Of a stretch of DNA of 5,336 nucleotides, positions 1 to 4,064 are shown one piece after another (within the stretch, counting starts at the first letter, position 1; each line of letters begins with the position of its first letter). Source of the stretch: Candidatus Colwellbacteria bacterium RIFCSPLOWO2_01_FULL_48_10 (lineage in GTDB: Bacteria > Patescibacteriota > Minisyncoccia > UBA6257 > Colwellbacteraceae). Below the pieces are notes generated by a model. The model was not told the origin of the DNA, did no database searches, and saw only the letters and a program-made list of their open reading frames with translations. The position numbers and the translations under genes were made by a program. The stretch lies in the NCBI GenBank assembly GCA_001817755.1, contig MHIY01000021.1, forward strand, positions 21,758-27,093, written 5' to 3'.

Positions 1-172
1 CCACAATATTGTCATGCATGTTGCGGCCATGAAGCCCGCTGACACGAACGAGCTTCTCGCTCAACCATACATAAAGGATCCCAATTCCACGGTGGAATCG
101 GTTGTCAAAACCGCCATCGCGAAGTTAGGCGAGAACATCAAGGTGGGGAAATTTATAAGATACGAGATATAA
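1..172 (+). CDS. tsf: Elongation factor Ts, C-terminal end (partial)
   Basis: This is the last 56 codons of elongation factor Ts, the nucleotide exchange factor that regenerates EF-Tu-GTP during cytoplasmic translation. The first complete codon is at base 2 and the stop TAA at 170-172; the start lies outside the window. The reading includes NIVMHVAAMKP, then QPYIKDPNSTVE and a terminal KLGENIKVGKFIRYEI. These match the conserved C-terminal part of the EF-Ts dimerisation domain: the HVAA segment, the 'Q.yikD...tV' segment and the GEN(I)..rf.R.e.. ending. The protein stops right after the RYEI motif, as in short EF-Ts versions lacking a C-terminal extension. The upstream neighbour is usually rpsB, which cannot be seen here. 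Identification by family pattern is strong. Confidence 0.95.
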   Translation, partial: HNIVMHVAAMKPADTNELLAQPYIKDPNSTVESVVKTAIAKLGENIKVGKFIRYEI

Positions 173-175
173 TTA

Positions 176-296
176 GTTCAAAATTTAAATATCAAAAATC
201 AAAATTACAAATACAAAGTCTAAAATTATCCAAGATTTAAAATCTTTTAATTTCGCATTGTCATTTTACACTTTGATTTTTAAACTTTAAATTAAC
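176..296. repeat. AT-rich imperfect long inverted repeat between tsf and the next gene
   Basis: The tsf-orf90 spacer is almost pure A/T and forms an imperfect inverted repeat. The 5' arm elements AATTTAAA (182-189) and AAAAATCAAA (194-203) are exact reverse complements of TTTAAATT (286-293) and TTTGATTTTT (272-281), in matching order and with equal 4-base spacing. A smaller hairpin (AAGATT 232-237 with AATCTT 241-246) sits near the middle. The right arm ends one base before the ATG of the next gene. I associate such A/T stem-loops with intergenic regions of Patescibacteria contigs, but copy number cannot be seen here. It may end tsf transcription, be a dispersed element, or both. There is no obvious Shine-Dalgarno for the following gene. 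Confidence 0.6.
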
Positions 297-297
297 C

Positions 298-570
298 ATG
301 TATGATTTAATACTACAAATAGTTTTTATGGCCTCGCTGGGCGTGATCGTCTATATTGTGGCGCTTGCTCTTCCGAGAATTGAAGTTCCTGCGCCGCGCG
401 AGGGTCACCCGCTGAGCAAGGTCATTTCCAGCCTACCGCTCAAGAAGATCGATGAGGCCATCGCTTCGTATAAGGCCAAGACCCTGCGCAGATTCCGCCT
501 TATCATAATGAAGCTCGACAATTTGATTTCGAAATCCTTGCACAAGGATAAGGACAAGCCAAGGCTCTAA
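298..570 (+). CDS. Small single-pass membrane protein, hypothetical (90 aa)
   Basis: A 90-residue protein of unrecognised function. Residues 3-27 form one hydrophobic helix (LILQIVFMASLGVIVYIVAL), so it is probably an inner-membrane protein. After a short proline-rich stretch (residues 26-38) comes a positively charged amphipathic tail (KKIDEAIASYKAKTLRRFRL, then HKDKDK near the end), which by the positive-inside rule should be cytoplasmic. The ATG at 298 is preferred over the internal ATG at 328 because it keeps the full helix. No Shine-Dalgarno is visible; the start abuts the AT-rich repeat. Codon choice is richer in G/C than the spacer around it, which supports a real gene. It may be cotranscribed with tsf, or be driven from the AT-rich spacer. 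I see no catalytic motif and assign no function. Confidence 0.75.
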   Translation: MYDLILQIVFMASLGVIVYIVALALPRIEVPAPREGHPLSKVISSLPLKKIDEAIASYKAKTLRRFRLIIMKLDNLISKSLHKDKDKPRL

Positions 571-574
571 AAGC

Positions 575-604
575 TTGCGGACTGAGTTACTCTTAGCATA
601 GAAT
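575..604 (+). promoter_or_regulatory. Likely promoter of tRNA-Tyr
   Basis: A -35-like TTGCGG (575-580) lies 18 bases before a -10-like TAGAAT (599-604; 5 of 6 matches to TATAAT). A start near 611 would give a 5' leader of only a few bases before the tRNA. The -35 match is weak (3 of 6). The -10 lies inside a small inverted repeat (AGCATA 595-600 with TATGCT 604-609), which could be coincidental or a weak end for the upstream gene. Confidence 0.4.
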
Positions 605-614
605 ATGCTTCAAT

Positions 615-700
615 GCGCAGGTGGTAGAGTGGTCAATTACACGACGCTGTAAACGTCGCGCCTTCGGGCTACGGGGGTTCGAATCCCTCCCTGCGCACCA
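615..700 (+). tRNA. tRNA-Tyr (anticodon GTA), CCA encoded
   Basis: A complete class II tRNA of 86 bases. The acceptor stem GCGCAGG (615-621) pairs fully with CCTGCGC (690-696), followed by discriminator A697 and an encoded CCA (698-700). The D arm uses GTA/TAC (624-626 with 638-640) with a GG pair in the loop. The anticodon stem CGACG/CGTCG (642-646 with 654-658) encloses the loop CTGTAAA, giving anticodon GTA at 649-651. The long variable arm (659-672) folds as GCC-TTCG-GGC, as expected for bacterial tRNA-Tyr. The T arm has a five-pair stem (one G-U pair) and loop TTCGAAT (678-684). All parts look functional. Bases 681-700 recur imperfectly downstream at 936-955. Confidence 0.97.
681..700 (+). 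repeat. Direct repeat copy 1: 3' end of tRNA-Tyr (attL-like)
   Basis: The last 20 bases of tRNA-Tyr (end of the T loop, T-stem 3' strand, acceptor 3' strand, discriminator and CCA) recur at 936-955 with a single mismatch (A683 against C938). The inner 17 bases, 684-700, are identical. Identity stops exactly at the CCA end. An intact tRNA at one end and a bare 3' fragment at the other is the geometry left by tRNA-targeted site-specific integration. Confidence 0.75.
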
Positions 701-705
701 CGTAA

Positions 706-739
706 AACTTATATCCGCCGAATGGCGGATATATAAGTT
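706..739. repeat. Strong hairpin 1 (14 bp with a 2-nt bulge)
   Basis: CTTATATCCGCC (708-719) pairs with GGCGGATATATAAG (724-737), with a two-base bulge and loop GAAT (720-723); flanking A/T pairs extend it to 706-739. It begins six bases after the tRNA CCA. No T-run follows, so it is not a classic intrinsic terminator, although it could protect or help process the tRNA 3' end. Confidence 0.7.
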
Positions 740-783
740 AACGTGGTTAGGCACGTTAATTTGTAAAACAAATTTTACGTGCC
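739..783. repeat. Two mutually exclusive hairpins sharing 752-756
   Basis: TAACGTG (739-745) pairs perfectly with CACGTTA (752-758). Alternatively GGCACGT (750-756) pairs with ACGTGCC (777-783), with an inner stem AATTTG (758-763) and CAAATT (769-774) around loop TAAAA. The second fold is longer (7 + 6 pairs, small internal loop). Sharing of the CACGT strand makes the two incompatible, as in attenuator-like switches, but no T-run is present. Confidence 0.6.
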
Positions 784-812
784 ACCAACCATCTGGAATC
801 GAACAGCGGATG

Positions 813-850
813 GGGTCAGTCCGACCCGGGTCGGACCGTGTAGGAGACCC
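813..850. repeat. 18-bp perfect palindrome nested in an outer stem
   Basis: Bases 819-836 are a perfect palindrome (GTCCGACCC followed by GGGTCGGAC). An outer stem GGGTC (813-817) with GACCC (846-850) can enclose it. A weaker stem just upstream joins CCATC (789-793) to GATGG (809-813). The palindrome is more GC-rich than the flanking genes. Confidence 0.7.
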
Positions 851-869
851 GCCTGCCGGCGAGGCAGGT
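851..869. repeat. GC-rich hairpin
   Basis: CCTGCC (852-857) pairs with GGCAGG (863-868) around loop GGCGA, with a possible closing G-T pair 851/869. CCTGCC/GGCAGG units are, to my knowledge, common dispersed palindromes in Patescibacteria contigs; that cannot be tested in this window. Confidence 0.6.
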
Positions 870-871
870 TA

Positions 872-892
872 TTCAGAACCGTGGGTTCTGAA
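872..892. repeat. Perfect 9-bp hairpin
   Basis: TTCAGAACC (872-880) pairs with GGTTCTGAA (884-892) around the three-base loop GTG. It lies six bases before the larger palindrome at 899-926. Confidence 0.7.
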
Positions 893-898
893 AGCGCA

Positions 899-926
899 GT
901 TGCTCTGATATACTTATCAGAGCAAC
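899..926. repeat. Perfect 12-bp palindrome upstream of the Xre gene (possible operator)
   Basis: GTTGCTCTGATA (899-910) is an exact reverse complement of TATCAGAGCAAC (915-926), with the loop TACT (911-914). It is the longest uninterrupted stem in the cluster and ends 38 bases before the TTG start of the Xre-type regulator. Such regulators usually bind inverted repeats over their own promoter, and this palindrome overlaps an extended -10-like sequence. Operator function is therefore plausible but unproven. Confidence 0.5.
906..914 (+). promoter_or_regulatory. Possible extended -10 promoter for the Xre-protease unit
   Basis: TGATATACT reads as TG-N-TATACT, an extended -10 element with 5 of 6 matches to TATAAT. 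The matching -35 region (886-891, TTCTGA) is poor. Transcription would start around 921 and give a leader of about 44 bases to the TTG at 965. The element lies inside the 899-926 palindrome, so a bound regulator would block it. Confidence 0.3.
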
Positions 927-935
927 GAGCAGTGA

Positions 936-955
936 GACTCCCTCCCTGCGCACCA
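936..955 (+). repeat. Direct repeat copy 2: tRNA-Tyr 3'-end fragment (attR-like)
   Basis: Copy of tRNA-Tyr bases 681-700 with one mismatch, ending in ACCA. It has no T loop or T-stem partner upstream (935 and earlier do not match), so it is not part of a working tRNA. Its CTGCGC (946-951) can pair with a GCGCAG at 894-899, recreating six pairs of the tRNA-Tyr acceptor stem with a CCA tail. The Xre gene starts ten bases further on. Confidence 0.75.
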
Positions 956-964
956 AAACTAACT

Positions 965-1180
965 TTGTCAATCCACACAAAGGAATACGCCTACTTTATC
1001 GAGCGTCTACAAAAAGCTCGACTTGACGCAGGATTGACGCAGATCCAGGTTACGAAGAAGCTGGGTCGTCCGCAATCGCATATTTCAAATGTGGAATCAG
1101 GACAGCAAAGAGTTGATGTTGTCGAACTGAAACGATTTGCTAAGATGTATAAAAAGGATATTAATTACTTTATAAAATAA
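965..1180 (+). CDS. Xre/Cro-type helix-turn-helix regulator, TTG start (71 aa)
   Basis: A one-domain HTH protein of the Xre (HTH_3) family, predicted to be a DNA-binding transcription regulator. Reading from TTG 965 gives an N-terminal helix (EYAYFIERLQKARLDAGL), then LTQIQVTKKLGRPQSHISNV as the helix-turn-helix (about residues 24-43), ESGQQR, and a closing helical part ending DINYFIK. The 71-aa length is usual for stand-alone Xre proteins. A longer frame reaches ATG 779, but its extra 62 codons run through the hairpin cluster and the tRNA fragment and look nothing like the family. TTG 965 puts the start just before the SIHTKEY segment that begins the family's first helix. No Shine-Dalgarno is visible. 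The stop lies 3 bases before the protease ATG, so the two are probably one transcript and the regulator may control itself and the protease. Confidence 0.85.
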   Translation: MSIHTKEYAYFIERLQKARLDAGLTQIQVTKKLGRPQSHISNVESGQQRVDVVELKRFAKMYKKDINYFIK

Positions 1181-1183
1181 AAA

Positions 1184-2956
1184 ATGAATAAAAACACAAA
1201 AGGGTTTGCGGGCGTAGCGGTTTTAATAATTTTGTCGATAGTTATTGTAGCTGGTGGAGTTGGAGGATATGTTATTACCAGAAAGCCCGTGAATCAGCCG
1301 ATCGACACTGGTACTCAAAATGAACAGACAGCGCCTCCTTCCGTTGATGTATCAGATTTGCTTGATAAATTAAATCCGCCCCCAACTACAACTGTACAGA
1401 ATAATAGTTCGGCTATAGTATCCTTTTCTTCAGATAAATCGGCTGTTAGTTCCGGCGGTGCCGTTACTCTAAATTGGGAAGCTGGCGCTGACACTTCTTC
1501 AATTGCCCTATCTCTTACCTGTGACAGCAATGTGACTTGGAGTACCGCTTCCGGATCTGCCGTAAAATGCGGAACAATTTTAAATCAGAACAAATCTTCG
1601 ATTAATACTCTATATCACTATTATCAAATTAAGTTATTTAATAATTCCTCAAGTGATAAATCCATTACAGCAACTCTTAATACTGGAACTGCGTCAAAGG
1701 ATATAAAGATTACAGTTAAGGCAGCTGCCCCTGTTACAACGACTCCCTTGCCAACGCCAGCGCCAGCGACCCAGCCGGTGTCAACTACCGCGGCATGTAG
1801 TCCGGACATTTCACAAGAGAATACTTTCTTCGGCTGCATATACAACGGCAAAAATTTCGATGCTTTCAAGGCCAAATTATGGCCTGGTGGTGTGGTTGGG
1901 CAAGCTTCTACGATGTCGGTACAAACTCCGGCATCGTTGGGAGGTTCCTCTGCGTATAAAATAGATGGTCAAAATATTAAAGCAGGATATGCTACTCAAC
2001 CCCAAGGAATTGCTTTGAATGGCGATTTTTCTCTAAAAGTAAAAGGTAAGTTCAAATTCGCGCCTGGTAGTTACACTTTCTACTCTTTGGCAGGCAGATA
2101 TGATGGCGTGAGGATAAAATTTGATGGAGTTACTAAAATTAATCAGTGGAATGGGCGCACTTATGAAGATTATTTCAATGAAACATTTTCCAACCAAACG
2201 GAGGTGGTTATAGAAGTAGAACACTACGGAAATGCCAAATACTCGGGTTTTGTCACAGAGCATTCTAGGCTAGAGTTTGGTTGGCGTATTCCCCAGGCCG
2301 TGGCCAGAAATCAGTTCTGTATCATTCCTTACTCCAAGGACGATTCTCAAATTGGATCGATAGTGGGGCAAATATTGGAAGCATGTAACAGCTTTATACC
2401 AAAGCTTGAGAGTTTTTGGACTGTTCAACCGAGCTTAACTCCATACTTAATTGAATTTATAACCGAACCTACTGCTGCCTATGGCAATGCTGGTGGTCAA
2501 TATAGTATAGCCCTCCAGATAGATAAGGTTAAAGCTGAAGGATTAAAGCTTGGTACTATTGTCCATGAGCTTACGCACATAATACTAAGACCGGGCTATG
2601 GCTTCAAAGGATCCACCTATAAAAGCCAGAGTTGGGTTGGAGAGGGACTGGCCGAATATGCTCCTTATAAGTTGGGTTATCCTATGGCTAGTGGGCACAC
2701 CACGCTTGGTTGTGATGGAGGCCATTATAGAGAAGACGGCTATAGATGCTCCGCAACATTTTTTAACTATGTTGACAAGAATTATCCAGGATTTATATCG
2801 AAAATCAATAAAATCATGCGCACTGATTTTCTGACCGATTCCACTCTCTCTCAACCCAATGAGGGTGGACCTATGTTGCTCGACGCCTTTACGCAACATA
2901 CTGGAAAATCAGCTGATGAATTGTGGTCACAATGTTTGCAATCTGACTGCAAATAG
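1184..2956 (+). CDS. Membrane-anchored exported metallopeptidase-like protein with Ig-like and PA14-like segments (590 aa)
   Basis: Probable cell-surface zinc peptidase. Residues 7-31 are a hydrophobic anchor (KGFAGVAVLIILSIVIVAGG) preceded by lysines; it resembles a prepilin helix but lacks Glu at +5. A P/T-rich linker (about 40-72) leads to a beta-rich Ig-like segment (about 78-180, with Cys113 and Cys129 as a possible disulfide). A second linker (183-204) is followed by a PA14-like segment (about 220-368), shown by GSYTFYSLAGRYDGVRIKFD and VVIEVEHYGNAKYSGF. The C-terminal domain (about 375-590) has HELTH (461-465) and WVGEGLAEY (484-492), with Glu487 the likely third zinc ligand, then GYRCSATFFNYVDKNYPGF. 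This order fits the basic secretory protein peptidase family (Pfam PF04450). All expected catalytic residues are present. No Shine-Dalgarno is visible; the gene follows the Xre stop by 3 bases, suggesting coupled translation. The substrate is unknown; a role in attachment to or digestion of a neighbouring cell's surface is only a guess. Confidence 0.85.
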   Translation: MNKNTKGFAGVAVLIILSIVIVAGGVGGYVITRKPVNQPIDTGTQNEQTAPPSVDVSDLLDKLNPPPTTTVQNNSSAIVSFSSDKSAVSSGGAVTLNWEAGADTSSIALSLTCDSNVTWSTASGSAVKCGTILNQNKSSINTLYHYYQIKLFNNSSSDKSITATLNTGTASKDIKITVKAAAPVTTTPLPTPAPATQPVSTTAACSPDISQENTFFGCIYNGKNFDAFKAKLWPGGVVGQASTMSVQTPASLGGSSAYKIDGQNIKAGYATQPQGIALNGDFSLKVKGKFKFAPGSYTFYSLAGRYDGVRIKFDGVTKINQWNGRTYEDYFNETFSNQTEVVIEVEHYGNAKYSGFVTEHSRLEFGWRIPQAVARNQFCIIPYSKDDSQIGSIVGQILEACNSFIPKLESFWTVQPSLTPYLIEFITEPTAAYGNAGGQYSIALQIDKVKAEGLKLGTIVHELTHIILRPGYGFKGSTYKSQSWVGEGLAEYAPYKLGYPMASGHTTLGCDGGHYREDGYRCSATFFNYVDKNYPGFISKINKIMRTDFLTDSTLSQPNEGGPMLLDAFTQHTGKSADELWSQCLQSDCK

Positions 2957-2980
2957 AATGTTGAATGTCATAAAAAGTAG

Positions 2981-3040
2981 TATCTGAATATTTTTCAGAT
3001 TCAAGCTGCGATATTCCCGACGAGGGTAGATATTCAGATA
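2981..3040. promoter_or_regulatory. Competing inverted repeats after the protease gene (terminator or switch-like)
   Basis: TATCTGAATAT (2981-2991) pairs with ATATTCAGATA (3030-3040), 11 pairs. The same left strand ATCTGAA (2982-2988) can instead pair with TTCAGAT at 2994-3000 (7 pairs, 5-base loop). The two right-hand strands are direct repeats of TTCAGAT, so only one fold can form. A small CCC/GGG stem (3017-3019 with 3024-3026) lies between them. No clean T-run follows either stem, so this is a weak candidate terminator for the Xre-protease transcript. It could also be an operator for a dimeric protein. The remaining spacer to 3125 shows nothing else I can support. Confidence 0.45.
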
Positions 3041-3125
3041 GAGAGTACATCCGACATAAACCAATTTTCGCCAATCAATTGAGTGAGGGTGCGGCGGGCT
3101 GGCCTCCTTACCCGGTTTTCCGTTC

Positions 3126-3155
3126 TTGACAGTAGTGGCGCAAGCGTGGTTTAAT
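3126..3155 (+). promoter_or_regulatory. Promoter of the coiled-coil protein gene
   Basis: A consensus -35 TTGACA (3126-3131) lies 18 bases before TTTAAT (3150-3155; 5 of 6 matches to TATAAT). Transcription would start near 3162, giving a 20-odd-base AT-rich leader to ATG 3185. Further A/T-rich -10-like words (TATAAA 3164-3169, TATACT 3170-3175) are too far from the -35. This is the best -35/-10 pair in the window and suggests that the downstream gene is not part of the protease operon. Confidence 0.55.
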
Positions 3156-3184
3156 TAATTTACTATAAATATACTAAAATCCAC

Positions 3185-4021
3185 ATGAATGATTTTGAGA
3201 ATGTCCAAGAATTAGTAACTTCCAAGCTACCCTTACCACAGGATGTCTTGGACGTTGGCGCTCTTGAAATCAATAAGACTGAGTCTGGGCCAGCCATTTT
3301 GGATGGTGATAAGAGTAATGGACCGGAAAACAAGATGCTATGGTTGGAAACTACGGAACAGCTGAAAAGTTTAAACAGTCAGACCGAGCTGAGGCAGCTA
3401 GGGATCGATCAATTAACCAAGTCAGTTCATGCTGATAAGAAAATGTTGGATAAGGCGCGGGAAGGCCTAGGACTTCCGCCAAATGATCAAGATTCGCCGG
3501 TTGCTTCCATTGAAAAGGGCCAGATGGAAAGACTGCGGGCTGAGCAGGCGGCTATAGAACAAGAAAGAAAGGAACTTTTAGAACAGCTTATCCAGCAAGA
3601 AAAGGAGAATATCCTACGGGAAAAACTAGATGGATTGTTTAAAGAGTTTAAGCAGCTTAATGAGTTTAGTCCGCTCGATTTTGAGAGCATCTTTGCAAGT
3701 GGTCAAACCCGCGAAGGATATAATTTTGAAAGCAAGACGATGGGGTCCCTTGATCCAGAAACTGCACAGTCTTTGAGTAGAATGTTCAATGAAGGAATAA
3801 GATTGCTCCCTGAGATACTTAAGGCTATGCCGGGACTGCTGAAGAAATTTGATGAGGAATTAACGGAGGAAGCGACCAGGCGCGTTGAAGAGAATATGGA
3901 ACAAAAGGAACAGAAAGTGGAAGCAGACGAGGAGCAGAAGAGACAACTTGCTGGAGAAAAACCTGAGATTTCTGGTACCGGCCCTGTTGAAGGCGCAGAC
4001 GCAGAAAAGCCAAACGTTTGA
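3185..4021 (+). CDS. Cytoplasmic coiled-coil protein, hypothetical (278 aa)
   Basis: I do not recognise this protein. It has no signal peptide and no membrane helix. Residues 53-95 are helical and charged. Residues 108-158 are a strong coiled-coil candidate rich in E/K/Q/R, with runs such as ERLRAEQAAIEQERKELLEQ. A more compact segment follows (about 159-225: FSPLDFESIF, then LDPETAQSLSRMFNEGIRLL and PEILKAMPGLLKKF). The C-terminus is a highly acidic, Gln/Glu-rich, probably disordered tail (EELTEEATRRVEENMEQKEQ, then GEKPEISGTGPVEG). No catalytic motif is visible. It starts at ATG 3185 after a good promoter, with no Shine-Dalgarno. Only 43 bases separate it from the PH-domain gene, but that gene seems to have its own promoter. 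A scaffold or structural role would fit the composition but is a guess. Confidence 0.8.
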   Translation: MNDFENVQELVTSKLPLPQDVLDVGALEINKTESGPAILDGDKSNGPENKMLWLETTEQLKSLNSQTELRQLGIDQLTKSVHADKKMLDKAREGLGLPPNDQDSPVASIEKGQMERLRAEQAAIEQERKELLEQLIQQEKENILREKLDGLFKEFKQLNEFSPLDFESIFASGQTREGYNFESKTMGSLDPETAQSLSRMFNEGIRLLPEILKAMPGLLKKFDEELTEEATRRVEENMEQKEQKVEADEEQKRQLAGEKPEISGTGPVEGADAEKPNV

Positions 4022-4027
4022 TTTGCT

Positions 4028-4055
4028 TTGCAACGCGCGTGTTCTAGCTTACAAT
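4028..4055 (+). promoter_or_regulatory. Promoter of the PH-domain protein gene, giving a near-leaderless mRNA
   Basis: TTGCAA (4028-4033; 4 of 6 to TTGACA) lies 16 bases before TACAAT (4050-4055; 5 of 6 to TATAAT). The expected start near 4062 is about 3 bases before ATG 4065. That agrees with the lack of a Shine-Dalgarno and suggests leaderless or near-leaderless translation. Confidence 0.5.
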
Positions 4056-4064
4056 CAATAATAA

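Larger units (their letters stand above)
701..938. mobile_element. Hairpin-rich insertion between tRNA-Tyr and its 3'-end duplicate (candidate mini-element or remnant)
   Basis: No convincing gene is present here. The open frames that cross it show no domain and are explained by chance. The stretch is instead an almost continuous series of different palindromes: 706-739, 739-758 or 750-783 (mutually exclusive), 819-836, 851-869, 872-892 and 899-926. It is bounded on the left by the CCA of tRNA-Tyr and on the right by a 20-base, one-mismatch copy of the tRNA 3' end. It could be a deleted integrated element, a non-autonomous hairpin element, a nested pile-up of dispersed palindromic repeats, or a structured RNA trailing the tRNA. 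No recombinase, retron or transposase gene is in the window, so mobility is inference from the flanking repeats only. Confidence 0.4.

Noticed and set aside
781..815. Reverse-strand T-arm-like GTTCGATTCC suggesting a tRNA on the minus strand
   Set aside because: The surrounding stem does not pair as a T arm and no acceptor, D or anticodon arm can be built around it.
621..908. Forward 95-aa open frame over tRNA-Tyr
   Set aside because: It overlaps the complete tRNA and the hairpin cluster and encodes no recognisable protein segment.
701..955. tmRNA, retron RNA or group I intron in the hairpin region
   Set aside because: There is no tag-peptide frame or T-arm for tmRNA, no reverse transcriptase nearby, and tRNA-Tyr is uninterrupted with no group I core recognisable by eye.
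701..955. CRISPR array
   Set aside because: The palindromes differ from one another and are not regularly spaced direct repeats.
779..964. ATG 779 as start of a longer, 133-aa HTH protein
   Set aside because: The extra 62 codons cross four hairpins and the tRNA fragment and give a Cys/Arg/Pro-rich sequence unlike the family; the family's first helix begins right after TTG 965.
775..978. Reverse-strand 67-aa open frame across the hairpin cluster
   Set aside because: Its composition is explained by the palindromes, there is no start context, and it overlaps the tRNA fragment.
3087..3113. GGGT...ACCC stem in the spacer before the coiled-coil gene
   Set aside because: Only four pairs across a 19-base loop; too weak to report.
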